Shown piece after piece: positions 10,201 to 24,324 of a stretch of DNA of 64,000 nt; position 1 is the stretch's first letter; each line of letters begins with the position of its first letter. This DNA comes from Eopsaltria australis. Lineage: Eukaryota > Chordata > Aves > Passeriformes > Petroicidae. The stretch spans positions 372,001-436,000 of the forward strand of contig JAVTVJ010000545.1 of assembly GCA_034509425.1 (NCBI GenBank). Direction: 5' to 3'. The position numbers and the translations under genes are program-made. Under the pieces are notes generated by a model that saw nothing but the letters and a program-made list of their open reading frames with translations, was not told the origin of the DNA and searched no databases.

Positions 10201-13200
10201 AAAGTGTGGGACACTGAGATGCCCTTAAGATGTCAGAAGTTGACTGTGTGGTATATTGTGGGCAGATGCATGGAAAAGATGAATCAGTTCCACTGCAGAA
10301 GCTGTGTAATGGCAAAATAAGTTTATTCTGCTCTGCTGAGAGGCCAGAAACTTTGTGAAGGCTGGATGCACTGGTTCAGGGTCAGTGTCCTGCTGTCGGG
10401 GGCACACAGTTGGTTGATGTCCCAGCAAGGACAGTGTCCTGGCTTTTGCCTGTAATGTGGTGTGGAGATATATCCCATAATGAATTCATCTCCAGGGATG
10501 TCAATATAGACAGCAATGAACCTGCTGGAGACAGCACTGGAGGCTGTAAAGAGTGTAATTTCTTTAAAAGGCCACTAATTTGAACTGGTTTAAACTTCTA
10601 CCTTCCAAAAATCAGTATTTTCCATGTGTTTTAGCAGTTGTTATCTCGTGCAGCTTTTATAATTGTAGCTTTGCCCTTGCTTTTGAAACTCTGGTTCTCT
10701 TACTATTTAATCTGATTTTGCAAGGTCACCAATGGGTCAGCCTCAGGTCAAAGACAGCATTGCTTCATTTTTGGAAGCACAGGAAGTACAAGGAAGTTGG
10801 AAAGAAGCAATGTTCACTATTCCTGCATCATTTAACTAAGTCAAAAAACAATGTGGTGACTGCAGCATAATCCCAGCCTGATTTTGACACTATTTTTAAT
10901 AATCATCCATCAGTAGTGAGAGGTCCTGAGAGAAATTAGTTGATTTTATCCGTCAAATTTTAAGTAGGTGCCAAGGCATAAAAGCAACAATCTAATGGAG
11001 GAGAAACCATCCCTGAGTAAAAGGCATAGCAGATAGCCCAGAAGGAAAATTAGGTGGGTCTTTTTTCCCCCGTTTTCTGTAATAGGTTTGAAAAACAAGC
11101 CTACATGGAGAACATGGTCATTGAACTTCAGGTCAAGGAGATCAGGACACAATTTCAGAACTGCAAATCTGGTACATCTTGTTCATGCTGAAGTTACAAT
11201 AAATGTTTGTCAAAGTGTATGTGATACCAATAGGAACGGAAAGGGAACCCTGTGGACAGTGAGGAGCTTTTACCAAAATTGTTGTGCTGCCTATTGTAAA
11301 TTTCATGGTAATTTCCCTTCACAGATGAGTGTTAAAGACTGCCTGGAACAGAGATAGGGTTTCAAGTACCCATTTTCTAGACTTCCTGCCATCATGTAGG
11401 ATGTGCCCCTCAGGTAGGACCTTATCAGGTCACTGCCATAATGTTGGAGGGCAAAATACAAGAGATTTTAAATACCTTCTACTTTCAGAGATGAGGGTGC
11501 CCTAAAGCAAGATTGTCCATCCCTTCTCTACAGCCTTTTCCTTGAGTTACCAAGCTGAACCAAACCACCTTTGCCCTTGGCAGAATAGGTTGCTGTTCTT
11601 AAGAAAGGGATAGTATTTAAACACATGTCCTGATAAAGAGGTTCCCACTGACTCTCAATTACTTCCAGTCCTTCCTGTTTTCAGTGTGCTATTCCAGCTC
11701 CTCTGGTCAGCTTTTGCAAGAATTCATGGGACCATGCCCTAAGTGGGAGCAGTGAAATGAATAAAATCAAAGGAGGCATGGAATTGTAGCAATATTCAGA
11801 TAGGAAGCAAAGTGAAGTCAAGAATAGTAAGGATCCACTGCTCACTATGGATCTCCACTGGGTCTGCAACTTTAGCTGTGGCACCTCAAGAAGGAAGTCA
11901 CTCTTTGATCACCTCTCCCCAGAGTGATAATGGCAACTACACCAACCTGTACCAGTTTCACACAACTTGCTTGTCCTAAACCTATTGCAGCAAGACCCCA
12001 AGCTCAGTTGGAGCTTCTTGATGGTACAGTAATTCAGCTAATTAATGCTAATTTTAGTCAGTTGTTTCTGTGTATCCTAGAGAATGGAGTGACTATTCAT
12101 TAGCCTTGGTGTGTACTTTGAAAACAGATACAAATTAAAACTCTTTTAAAATGCAAAATGTTATTTGCCTACGTGCTCCTTTCATTGAGCAAACAGAAGT
12201 TAAGGGCAAGGCTGAAAGCAACTGCTGTACATAGGCTGCATGAGAATGAGATCTGAAATCCAGCTGCTGCAGTGCCAGTCCTGCCAGCCTGCCTGACTGG
12301 AGCCCTGTTCCTGGCAAGGTGGCCTTGATCAACAGTGTGCAAGGTACAGACTGAGCAATGCAGTCCTCAGTGTTTCACTATAAAATTCAGTTATTGTTTG
12401 AAAACTTAGTTGTTTGATATGGTGGTGCAGATCCCAGGGAAGATGGATTCCTGTGTAGCATGCCAATTCAATACATCAGTGCCTGTGATTTCATCACTCC
12501 ATATCCTGGCTCTAGGAAAGATGAGAAGTGGCTTCTGCTGCATGGGAGGGATGTTACTTCAATTCCAGGAAAAGAGAGTGGTGATCTTAGTGTTGCTGGA
12601 TTGCACCTCAGTTCCTAGAAGTAAAAACGAGTTGACAGCTCTGTCCCCTCATGTGTGGCACAGTGAGTGTACACTTCCAATTACTTCTTCAATCAAAGCC
12701 CAAGAGTCCCACAAACTTGTATTAAGTCAGGTTTGAGTCAAGGCACAGGCAAAACAAGTGACTGCACAAAGGTGTTCTGCTCTTACCATCAATGCTCCAG
12801 TTAGAAAAAAGGTGCTGCCAAATACCTGAAACAGAAAGAGCAAACAAAGCCCCAGCCTGCTCCTCTTCTCATATTTTTCCCAGAGAGCACACCTGATTGC
12901 AGGCAATAGCAAAGCCAGGCAAGGAAGATAAATGAGCTGTAGAATCCCTGGCATGCAGCTCATAAGGTGGGTGGAAGTTTGGAAATGTGTTTGATGAGCC
13001 TCTGAGTATGGCAAGACCTGTAGAAATGGAGGCAGAAGCAGTTACCAGGGCGGGGGAATGGGGGTTTGGAGTGACAGGCTTATGTAAGAGTTACAGTGGG
13101 GATAATTTTGATGGGGAAAAAGAACAAAGCCTGGAAATGCTGGTGGCCCCTACCTGTAAAAAGTGTAAAGAAGTCACAAAGGGTAATGAAATAACATAAT

Positions 13201-16200
13201 GAGGTGTGACTCCTGAACTGAAAATAGCCCCTCATTGAAGCAGTTGGCCTGAGAACTGAGAGGGAGTGTTTTCCCTATTCCCCTTCCTTAAAGGAGAAAG
13301 CCAGCATTGCTCAGAGATTCAGGAAGCGATGGTACCAGAAACAAAAGGCTCTATCACCCAAGGAAGACACAAGGCATCTTTGCAGGTTATAGATTAAATG
13401 AAATCAAATAAATTCATATACCTGAAAAATGTCTCCAGCAAGTGCCTATGCCCCTACGTTCCAGTGACACCCACTGACTTTTTCACAGCACATGACAAAG
13501 TGGACTTCCAGAGTGACACATTTGAGGGAAGCTCACTGCCACTTGCCCCTCTTACCACAGCCCAAAGAGTCTGAATTGTCCAGTGTACCCCTATTTGGAT
13601 ATACAGCCCTTCCAATGTCAGACAAGCTTTGGAAAAGACCAACAGAGGAGGTGCCTCACAACCTTCAAGTCTCCCTCGCAGCACACATTTCTCTTCTGGA
13701 AAGACAATAAGGTGTGACTCATATTAGCAGGGAACACATCAGAGGACCTCTTCTTTTTCTGTTTAGGTAGGGACAATTACCCTGTGCGAGAGAAGAAAGA
13801 AGAATCATGTGTGATACAAATCCAGCCCACAAAGCATGTTAGCTCAGTGTTGTACCCAAGGTAACCGTCTTTGCTAAGTTTTTGCCACCAACACAACTCA
13901 CAGCCTCCATCCTCCATCCTGAGTGAGCTTCAGCCCAAGCTGTTTGAAAGTCTGCCAGAACTTGTTCCCACCTGCCTGTGTGTGAACATGGCAGCGTGAA
14001 AGTTTCCTATGCAGAGTCCACCTGAAGTTTGGGGAAATGAAGTCTGTAGTTGGGAGTAATCTTTCCTGTACCTGGTCTCATTTATGAGAAAGTGAAATCT
14101 GGGCAGGTGCCATGGGAAAAATGACAACATTTCATGTTTAAAAATTTTCTGAACTATAGAAAAGCTGTAAATGGAATTGCTTACTTTTTTTCTAATCCCC
14201 CCAGGGATTAACTGATTTCTTCACACAGACTTAATTTTTATTTAGGAGTTTTTTGAAGGAAGATGGTGGAGGAAGAGATAAAGGAAATATCTTTTATCTG
14301 TCTGGTAATTATTGATCAGAACAGCTAAAACCTATTTTAGAATTTTCTAAGAGTAAGGGCTATTCATCCCATTCACATGATCTACTCTCATATAGAGCAA
14401 GTATGAAATTTCAAAGAACAAAAATATCACATCACCATTAAAACAATATTCACCAATTCAAAATAAAACCCTTCAGTCCTGCTTAAAAGTCAGAGTCAGG
14501 ACGACAGTCTTAATACCACTGTAAAGCAGAAAAGTCTCATTACAGCATGATTCTTTTTAACATCCTGTTTTCATTTCTTCCCTGCTTCGTATACATGTAG
14601 TGTCTGCTTGTTTATAATGCCAGCAAGATAGAGCTCCTCAGGGAAAAGAACGTGGAAAATGCACCGAATCTGGCACATCAAATCTTCCACACACATATGC
14701 ATCTAGTTAGCCCTGTGGGACAGGAATTTTCTCATGTGCTGAGGTCCATGAGCTGCCTCAATACTTTGAGAGGAGACTTGGAAGCCATTCTCTGACCATT
14801 TCTAAGGCAATAATTCAAGTTATGATTTTCTCCTCACCCTTATTCCTTCACCACAGTTTCTGCCTTTGTCTGGTGATCACAAACCTTTTCTAAGTTCACC
14901 ATGTCAGTCTCAAAAGAAAACCATCCCACTCACTAATCAGAAAAGCAGAGAAGTCAGTAAGGCTTTTTTGAGGGGAAAACCCCTTCTTGAGCAGCTGTCC
15001 AAAGGAACAGAATCACACAGATCTTATTTACAAAAGTGATGGTTATGAGAGTGAAAATGCAGTAGTAGGGCAGCAAAACTAATTTCTAGTTAGCTCCAGT
15101 CTTATTTCTTATGGTGGGTTCTACAGAGGAAAATGTACTCTCATTGAAGAAATTATTTCTCAATGTGCAGCTAAGTGCCCTGGTGTCTCTCAGGAGAAGG
15201 AAGTGTACATCAGTGTGAAACTATGACATTTATAGAAACACTTTTTACTCATGTCAACTTTGTGAGCCATTTAGTTTCACCATAAACCTGCCTTAATGGC
15301 AGTTATCTAAGTAGCAGCAATGCTGCAAGTGTCTAGGACAGGGAGCAGCAATCTACATGATCAAAACTAAGCTCAGACATTGACCTCAGTGCCAGTTAAT
15401 TCCCACTGGACCTAGGGAGAGGCAAAGCTCAGTGTGAGTCTTATACCCTCTGCCTGCACTGTAGGTCACAGAGATTTCACCTATTAAGGGTTCCTTCAGA
15501 AGATGATGAAGACCAGGGAATGAAGCCAAACATACGCATATTTTCTTGTCCTTCTCTCACTTATTATTATCCTTCCATTGGAAGCCTGGTACTTTCCCCA
15601 GACTGATGCCTCCCTAACCATCAGCTTATCCTGGCACTCTGCTTCACCCCCCAGGCAGAAATGCCTTTCTCTTCTGAGGCATGATGATGGCATAAGGGCC
15701 ATGTAATTACTGATTTAAAAGAAGGAAATTTTCAAAGGTCCCATATGTCTCCCTCTGTCTTTCCTCCCCTGTCCTATCACAACCAGGCCTGCGTGTTCCA
15801 TTAACTTCTTCTGATCTGGTGTTGAAAAAGGTGGAGGTTTCTCCTGGAAAGAGCTTCAAGGTATTCACTGAACATATTTCACCTCCCTGAGAGGGGCAGA
15901 GCAGTTCCTGAAGCATCAGAGAAGAGTACTTAAGCTGTATCTATGGCTGAGCAAGACCTGTTAGAAAAATCAGATGTAATAGCAAAGGCCCTTTGTATTC
16001 TCAGAACATTTTCTGACCTGGACATGAAAACCTTGGACTCTTGGAAAGGTCACCCTTATGATTATGTCCTGCTGGATTTTTGCAAGTAAAGTTTCCTTTA
16101 CTCTTAGCCATGGTCTATCAATTCCCTCCACCTCACTTCAGCTCACTAGGCATGGCAAAGAGGGGCAGGAACACATCAGATATCACCACCTTGATAAAAG

Positions 16201-16261
16201 CTCCTGATGACCAACAGGAACTTCACAAATATATCTGGCTTTTGTAATGTTTCTTTATTCA

Positions 16262-16471
16262 ATGCTTACCTTCAAGAAGCTTCTTCGTTTCTGCATCAGT
16301 GCTTGTGTGTCCCTTCTCCTGCCATCCCTGTCCTTTACAGTGAGCACAGACCCAGCAATTTACCCAGTAGTGCCTGGAATTGCTCTCCACAAAAGGAGGC
16401 TGCGTTTCACCTTTGCGTGGTTTGCTTTAATCAGAGACTTCAGCGTGAAAGCCGACGTACGCCTCCCTTGA
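16262..16471 (+). other. Small open frame with signal-peptide-like start (doubtful)
   Basis: From the ATG at 16262 a 69-codon frame reads MLTFKKLLRFCISACVSLLL, followed by a polar and then basic segment. The start has two lysines, then a hydrophobic core, then small residues (SFTVS) where a signal peptidase could cut. The last third of the DNA has more CpG than its surroundings. Against it: the base at -3 is T, a poor initiation context; no splice sites frame it; and I recognise no family. It is most likely chance. Confidence 0.12.
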
Positions 16472-18850
16472 AGCTCACAGATGTGCTGGGAAACTCATTC
16501 CATTCAATTCTTTGAACAGCCATTGTGGCTCAGGGCTGAGGTCAAGCATCCTTAATGAAAAGCTGTTTGTGCAATACATTTCCTGCTGATCACGAAGAAC
16601 ACCTCCTTAGAAAATAAACACGCTAAAATAAAAATCCCAGGAAGCTTTCAAGTTTATAGACTCTTCCATGGTAACTGAATTTTGAAAACTACCAACTCCA
16701 TCTCAAAGCGGCCAGAAAACTCAAGTAAATGATGACTGAGAAGTGTCTCTGATAAGACATAACTGTTTGTGTTGAGCAGTTTGTTCATTTTTCCACCGCA
16801 GAATAGTTTCCAAGCGTGGTAAAAGAAAAAAGTGTTTCCATTTTACTTTCTCTCTTCTCTTGTGCCTTTCAACGACCCATATCACAACTCCCTGACTCCA
16901 AACAGGACCAGCACTGAGTTTCTCAGAGCTGTGTCACTTTCTACAGCAGTTTCATGCATATGGGCTATTGAATTTTTTGCTTAGCCAAGGGGAAAGGATG
17001 TGATACACACTCATCCGAGTGCACTCACTTCGAGTTTCATTGTAAGGGAAACATTGTCATATGCGCAGTGACAAGCAGAAATCTTCCTCAGTCCTTTACA
17101 AGCTTTGCAGTTTGCCTGGGGTGCCAGTGCTAGAACAGCTTTCTGTCATGGCATCCTCAGGAAAACACAGCACTGTGATGCATAGGAAACATGGACTTTG
17201 GCAATCAGCTCCAGCACCCTCTCAATGGTCAAACTTCATTCCTTCTTAACTCTCAGGTTTAACGAGACTACATCCTTTTGTCTTCAAGTCTCTCTAAGTT
17301 ACCAGAGGCCTTCTGAAAGTATAAGAGGAAGTTCTTCTAATGAAACAACTTCAAAACTTGAGTCACGAGTTTCAAAATACCCTAAAAAGTGGTGTCCTAA
17401 AGCTGAAAACAAGGGCTGTGAGTCAGACAGTTCATAAACTTTTGTTCCAAGGTCTCCACTGTGAAATATTGCCTGGAGACTGGAAAGATTCTTCCATTCC
17501 TATAAATATCTCCTCTTACTGCCAGTACTAAGGATATACATAAAAGGATAAATGTTCCTGGGTACTTTAGACAATAGTCCTACATCAGAAAAAGCTGGTC
17601 AAAATGAGCAGTAATAGCTTTAACAGCTGGTTTTTCTAGCCCAGGCTTCATAGCTGGTTTGTCAGATGTATAATAATTTTCAAATTCTTCACTTAAATGA
17701 CACAAAATTTTTCATGAAGAGAAAAGGAGGAAGAAAGGACAGACTTGGAGAATAATACTGCTACTAAAAAGCAAGAGAGGGTCAACCTGCTACACTTTGT
17801 GAAGTGTCTGTGAGGAGCCTGGCCATCGAGAGCTGGACTGCATGGAGTGCAAATTGCTGCTGCACAGGGGCAAGAGGAGACATCACTATCCTTGCATCCA
17901 GCTGCGTGCCCATAGCTTTGACTGGACTGAGCATGTTTCAGTCCTCACCATCTCATCAAGGGTTTTTGTCTGCTTTTGTTACTGCTAGGAAAAAAAGTTT
18001 CTTTCCACAGACTTCTTTCAAACTTTTCTGGATTGGACTTGGTCTTAATTTGCACTGTTTCAGAAGTGCATATCTTACTACTTGAACAGTTGGGAGGAGG
18101 GCTTGGAGCTTTTTTTTTGTTGATGTTGTTTAGGTTTGCTGTTGGTTTTATTTACAATTTTACACTCCTTGGGCTGTGGCTATTTAAAATTCTGCTGTAA
18201 ACTCCCTTTGGTCTTCCTTGTTGCCAACAAAAAAGAGAACTTGAATGTCAACCAGAAACACCACAGATAGTGTATGGCTTGCTTGGCTCCTTGCATGGTT
18301 TGGTTTGAAGGGAAGGAAGGGAACGGTTGGACTGCAATTATCAAACTCTGGCAAGTTTTGTGCTTTGCTTTCCTCAACTCCTGAAATGTAACTTCTGACA
18401 GAAGTAATTTAGCTGAGAGCTTTAGATCTGTAGAGCTCTTTCACTCCAAACACAAATCTCAGTATTTAATAGATTGGGTGGGGGTCGATCTGTAGAGAAC
18501 TAATTGAAGGAGCTGCAAATACAGACATTCAACTCTGATTAATTAGAAGAGTAAAAAAGAACACTCTAATTCCATTTCCAAATCAAACCAGTTGTACCAC
18601 AATTATCTCAAGTACCTTAGAGACAGTTGAGTTCACTTTTAGTTCCTCCCTCCCTTTCCTCAGGGAGGAATGGATAGCCTTATGCACAAGAAGAATCAAA
18701 ATTCTCTGAGCTCTTTATTTGCTGAGTTGCTTGTCTCCCCCAGTAATACAGTATTTTAAAAAGATGTCACTTATATTTTGCAGTTTTCAAAGGTGCTTCG
18801 TATACATGTTCAATAGTGTTCAGCTCATGGAGAGTTCCAATTTCCCTGGA

Positions 18851-18888
18851 ACTTTTTAAATAGCTTCCCACTTTTTAAAATAGCTGAG
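18851..18888. repeat. Imperfect tandem duplication, 19 bp x 2
   Basis: ACTTTTTAAATAGCTTCCC is followed directly by ACTTTTTAAAATAGCTGAG. Most of the mismatch is a one-base slip and a diverged end. Confidence 0.8.
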
Positions 18889-21689
18889 AAGGAGGAGTTC
18901 TGTAAATCTGATTTTGGTAGGCGTTTTGAAGATGGGATGCTTCAGAAGTCCACATAACAACTTCTGCCTTCCTAAGCTTTCTAAATGATCTGGGTAACAG
19001 CATGTATGGGATATCCAAAGCTAGAAAACCTAGTTTTTCTCTGTAACTAGAAAAAGTCTCCTCTCCTGGAGATTTATATTGTTCCTTGAACGGTTCCCAT
19101 GTCTGCCTATTTCTCCAGCTGGAAGATTTTGGTACTGCTTTGCTGGTTTAATGTTTAGCACTTCTGACATATGGTAAAACAACGACACTGGGTCCCTTCC
19201 TGACCACACAGTCTTCCTACATCTTCTCATTCTGGGTTCATCTCCATCTACCATCAAAATGCAGTTGTCTTTGCAGCAGACAGCAGCTGTTTTAACAAGG
19301 CTACAAACAGTACACAAAAGCTCTGGAAAAGAAGAAAAGAACTTTCCCAGTTTGTAACTGCAACAGGAATTTCAGGCCAAAGACAAGAAACAGATCACTG
19401 TTTTCTAGGTAGCTCTGCAAGCCAGTCTTCAAAAAGCCGCAACTGGTCAGGGCCTCTCATTTTGTATCTCAACTGAAAGACAGCTGTTGCATTTTCTAAA
19501 TGGGAAGATAGTTCACCTTGATCCTGGCTTCAGCTGCTGCAGCTTTTTACCGTTAAATATAATTCAAAATAAATTATCATCACGGGGAGAAGACAGAGCG
19601 TGTTTGAACAAAACAAGCCATTAATTTTCTACACAGAAGAGAACAACTCTCGTCCCAGATACACTGCTGTGCTGTTGTCTGAAACACAATTTTCACCTGA
19701 AATTGGACAAACCATTTGGGAAGTAATTCAAGTTCCTCTAAAGGGAGAATGTATTGCATAGACAGTGGTGGAGGGATTCAGCACCCACAGCTATGTTACC
19801 TGTGTGTAATGAATTGGAAGCATCATCTTTTAATAAGTCCTAATTGCAACACTTTTTCCCACAAGCTCATTTGCAAACACCCCAGGTGTTCCACCTCTTT
19901 AACTCACCATCAACAAACTTCACTTTGCTCATTCTGCTCCAGTGGCATCCCTATCAACTTGTCCCTTTTGTCTTGCAGTTTGTACTCAGTGATGATCTAA
20001 AGTCAAGAAAATATCTGCCAGGAAGACCTCTGAGAAAGAATCTGTCTCTGAACACAACACCACCAAAAAATGAGGACTCCCACGTTCAGAGTGTTATGAC
20101 TGATGTGTCAGTGATTCTCTAACCATCTCATGGCATGGCCAGTGTTTTAGTACAGGTGCTCATCAAACTAGAAACCAAGTTGGGGAATGAATCAATCCTT
20201 GCCTAAGACATAGGTATACACAGAGCTTTCCACACTCTCTATCTTGCATTAAAGGAAATAAAGGGGACTGGAAGCCTAGAGGTGGTCCTTGCGAACAAGC
20301 TTGCCCAGTATTTGACCTCTCCAATGCCTCTTACTCTGGATCAGAACAGCCTCCTTCCCATGCAAGGATGACTGAACACCCCACCTCCACTCAGTGCAGT
20401 CACAGGCTGATGGGGCTCCATGCCAGCCTCTTGTAAATAACATGCAGAGATGATGCAGAAACCCCTCCCTGCCAGCTGTAGACTGTGAAGTGCCATTTTT
20501 TGGCATCCCTTTTCTGAGTTTAGTTTGGGAAATCATCCAGAACTGTCCATCAAGTGCCACAGGAGTGAAGGATATAACCCAAGAATGTTGTGTAAACACA
20601 GAGCATGTAAAATAAAAACAGATTTTTATTTTGATTTACCTCAGTATCTCCAAACAATGGAAGATTAATCTGAGCTTCATTTTTGTGGATGAATGTGATC
20701 AAAACTTTTGTGTTCCCTGCAACGCTGACATAAACCCGCAATTTTTAAAAATCAGAATACAGTATATACAGAGTGATAGATGAACTTCTACCACAGCATT
20801 GCTTGCAATTTACTCCTAAAAAAAATTTCCAGTGTTATTTTGCCCTCTGAATATCAATCAAGCCCAGGAGGAGAAAAAGGAAAAGGATGGATGAGGGAGC
20901 AATTGGAGTAACGAGCCTTTCTACTGTAATTTCAATAACAGATGAGATTGCATCTGCTCCTTTGCTGGATCCTAAGCAGGCATAGGGAAAAGACAGATCC
21001 TATAGAGTCAGGCATAAACACTGGGTTTGTGCACATGAAGACAGCAATAGGGTAGAAGGCAGCATGTGAAAGACAAATTTTAACAGCTAGCTTTGGATCT
21101 GTCTTAGATTTCATAAACACGTTAAATATAAACTTACTGAAATGCTTTCAGCCCAGCCCTGGTTACACTTCAATATGCTTTCCATTAACTGCTTGGTTGT
21201 AAAGATTTTTTTCCAAATCACCTTAATAATTTTTAATTCGAGACAAGGTATCTTTAGTGAAGTTAATTATAAAATAATGAGTAGTATTTTTGTGGCTTAG
21301 GAAAGGGTTTATTTTGGTTTAGGTTAAATCAGCATGGAACAGATTCAAACCATATTGAAATAAGACATTATTAGAACAGACACCTACACTGGGGTTCATA
21401 CAGACATAATTAAAAAGAGCTGTACATGAGTACAGTCTCATGTGGTCCAAGCATCCGTGTTGTATTGATCTAACAACAGCAGCATAACATGATACAGCCT
21501 GGAACATGGAGAGGCACAATGCTTATTAAAAGGTTACTTAAAGCAGTGGCTCTGATTCTATGGGAGGAAATTTGTCTATGTGGTTTCTTTTAAGTTACTC
21601 CTTACCTCCAAAAATTATTATGGACACCAAACCTACGTGAAGCAAAACTGTGCTTGAGCACCCTTCCTGGACTAGAGCCAGCTGGCAGA

Positions 21690-21731
21690 GCAGACACACA
21701 GAAGGACAGCACAGACACACAGAAGGACAGC
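21690..21731. repeat. Tandem duplication, 21 bp x 2
   Basis: The unit CAGACACACAGAAGGACAGC occurs twice in succession with a 21-bp period (20 of 21 positions identical). Just downstream, AGAGTGCTGTG also recurs once about 50 bp later. This looks like a recent local slippage event. Confidence 0.9.
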
Positions 21732-22684
21732 AGAGTGCTGTGGAAGTGGTGGTGTCCCCATCATCATTCAGCTAAACACAGAGTGCTGTGAAAATGCTCT
21801 TCTTTCTCCCACCACCGCACCTCCCATGGCTTTGTTATATTAAATTATATTGTATTTTGTCTCCCAGACACCTGGACAAGAATTAGTGCTGCCTCATTGC
21901 ACCTATGTGCTTAGCCAAGCCATCTCAGTATTTCCAAGGTCAGTGTCTCTACTCTTCTGAGGTTGTTGATCCTTTGGTTTGTCTTTAGAGAAGCAGGGGA
22001 GATAAATTTCCAAAGCAGAGATAAAGGACACAAAACAGAAAAAAATCAAAATACATGTCATTTTTATATAATACAAAAGATGGAGGTCAATTAACTTTGG
22101 TGAATGAATGCACTGCCATTGTTCACACAAAAAAAATCCAAAAAACAACAAAACAAAACACCTCCACCTTATATTTGTTGATGGCGGATTTGTTGGGCTT
22201 TTTTTGCCTGTTATTCTCAATGCAGACAAGGACACCTGCTAGAGAGACTTTCTCTTCCCAAAGGCAGTGACTTCATAATTTTAGCCTGAGTAAGCTACTG
22301 CTGTCTCACCCCATTCATTTGCACAACCACCTCTATCCTCACAGCAATAATGAGCTGCAACTGACCTGCTGGCAGGTGATGAAACAACTTGGATTTGTGC
22401 ATTGAGCAGAAACTGATTTTCCTTTGTTGTGTTTCTTTCCCCTACACCATCCTGTGCAGAAAAAAACTGTACTCTGGGTCATCAACCGAATGCCCTTCAT
22501 GGTTGTTGTACAAAACACATGGTTAACCCTGCTATTCTTGCTGTCTTCTGCTTTTAGCCTTGCAAAAATCCACAGGAGCTGCATCATCTTGAGCTGGTTA
22601 TTGAGTGGTGGTGGAAATAATTTGCCATGAGGTCTTTAAAATATTTGACAGCTTTTAGCTGGTTGGATGTCTGGTGTTTACTAC

Positions 22685-23241
22685 TGTGGTGAGTTGACCC
22701 TAGCCAGCAGTCCAGTCACCCACTCACTTCCTTCCCATCCAGCAGGAAACAAGAGAGAGAATCTGAAATGCTAAAGCTGAAAACTTAAGGAATCAAATAG
22801 TTCAATAAGTGAAACAGAGCTGTGCTCAAGCAAGGCAAAACAAGCAAAGCATTCATGACTTCCATGGAGTGGCAGGTGTCCAACCACTTACTAGAAAGCA
22901 GAGTTTCATCACATGTGATGGGTACTTGGGAAGGCAAATGTCACAGCCATGAATGTTCCCATCTTCCTCCCAGTTTCCCCCAGCTTTTATTGCTGATCAT
23001 GATGCCATAGGGTCTGGACTGTCCCTTGAGTCAGTTGAGGTCAGCTGTCCTGGCTGTGTTCCTTCCCAGCTCCTTGTTCCCCCCCAGCCTGTCTCCTCAC
23101 TGGTGGGGTGGGATAAGGAGCAGAAATGGCTGTTGCTCTGTGTGAACTCTGCTGAGCAGTAATGAAAACATCCCTGTGTTACCAACACTGTTCTGGTCAC
23201 AAGTCAAAACTCAGGCTGCCATCCCAGCCGGAACCAGTACA
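22685..23241 (-). mobile_element. Solo LTR of an ERVL-type avian endogenous retrovirus
   Basis: The stretch starts TGTGGTGAGTTGACCC and ends GGAACCAGTACA. On the minus strand it therefore begins TGTACTGGTTCC and ends in CA, the usual TG...CA form. Its internal landmarks match a widespread avian LTR: the AGAGAGAATCTGAAA segment, the GACTGTCCCTTGAGTCAGTT segment, the GGCTGTGTTCC...CCCAGC segment and the GGTGGGGTGGG segment. The length (about 560 bp) suits a complete solo LTR. Flanking 5-mers ACTAC (22680-22684) and ACAAC (23242-23246) agree at four of five bases, fitting the 5-bp target duplication of ERVL elements. No retroviral internal sequence adjoins, so it probably arose by LTR-LTR recombination. 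The copy at 6972-7214 is a relative. Confidence 0.8.
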
Positions 23242-24324
23242 ACAACCATGTTTGTATCTGTTTCCTTTCCTTTTTCCTTTCTGCCTGTTTCATCTCAATT
23301 TTATATCCCAGCTGTTTTGGACAAAGTCTGTCTTTATCTGATATTTAACTGCAAACAAGGTACACAGTACAAAGAGCTGACAATGGCAGAAAAAATTATA
23401 CAAAAATGTAGTTAAGAGAGCCATGACTTACTCTCCTTTATTTATTTGTTTTATTGTATTTTGGTTTTGTGCATGCAGAAGTGTCAGTTAAGATGGGGAA
23501 CAGTGTTGTATTAGGTGATACAGAAATGCTTACTAAGGAAAAGTCTATGCCTCAATGCAATTTTAATCTAAGTACACAACAGGAGAAAGGTGAACACAGC
23601 AAGTCATTCTGCAGAAGCTCTGCAGTCTCAGTTCGTTGCCTTACTCAGTGATCCATGCTGCCTCTGCCTTGAGCCATGAGGTAACCTCTGCCTTTCCCAA
23701 AAGATGCCAGTTTTCACACTTCTTTTCCAAAGGTCTTTGTTGTCTGGAGATAGGATTTGGAAGCTGTTTCTATAGAAGTCACCAGAATGGAGAACTCTGC
23801 TTGAGAGGCGTTTAAATGTCAGGTGCATCTCCTACGAGGAAATAAGACACTATGTTTGAAAGAGTCTTTGAGAGTTCTATTTATAGTCAGCCTTGCCAGC
23901 TAAATGGAGACCTATTTACAAATATTTTCAAGAAGTCCCATGAACTCCACTAGCAGATAATAAATCTTGTGTCTTTCTTCCCATGGAGATGTAATTTTTA
24001 TTTTTTTTCCCTGAAGCAGGAGAAAACCCTTTAAACTTGAGAAAAAGTTAGTTCATAATAAGTGAAATGGGGAAAAATAGAGTGTATAGCTTTTTTTCAG
24101 TAGCAGAAGTGTAACACATTGGCTGAGTTTCTCTGTGAGTGCCAGTTTTGACTGCAGATTTACCTGAAAGAAAGAAAGATCTGAAGCCAGTAAAATGCTT
24201 AAAACCACATTTGGAGCTTTAATCATGTGAACAGTCTTCTCTAAGCCTTGGAGTCCTCATGCTGCACTTCTGAAGATAATTTGAGTGTTATTATGCTGAA
24301 GTAAATTGAGAATACTTAAGCAAC
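23242..24324. other. Non-coding DNA, nothing recognised
   Basis: AT-rich sequence with short random frames only. No repeat family or exon-like unit could be supported. Confidence 0.55.

Larger units (their letters stand above)
7215..22684. other. Long non-coding stretch without a recognised gene
   Basis: About 15 kb between the two LTR copies. Open frames are short (mostly under 100 codons), in random positions, and show no recognisable protein. I see scattered small tandem repeats (18851-18888, 21690-21731), an A-rich run near 22128-22160 and one small frame of mild interest at 16262-16471. No CpG island, RNA gene or well-formed LINE was seen. It is compatible with intergenic DNA or a large intron. 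Confidence 0.6.
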
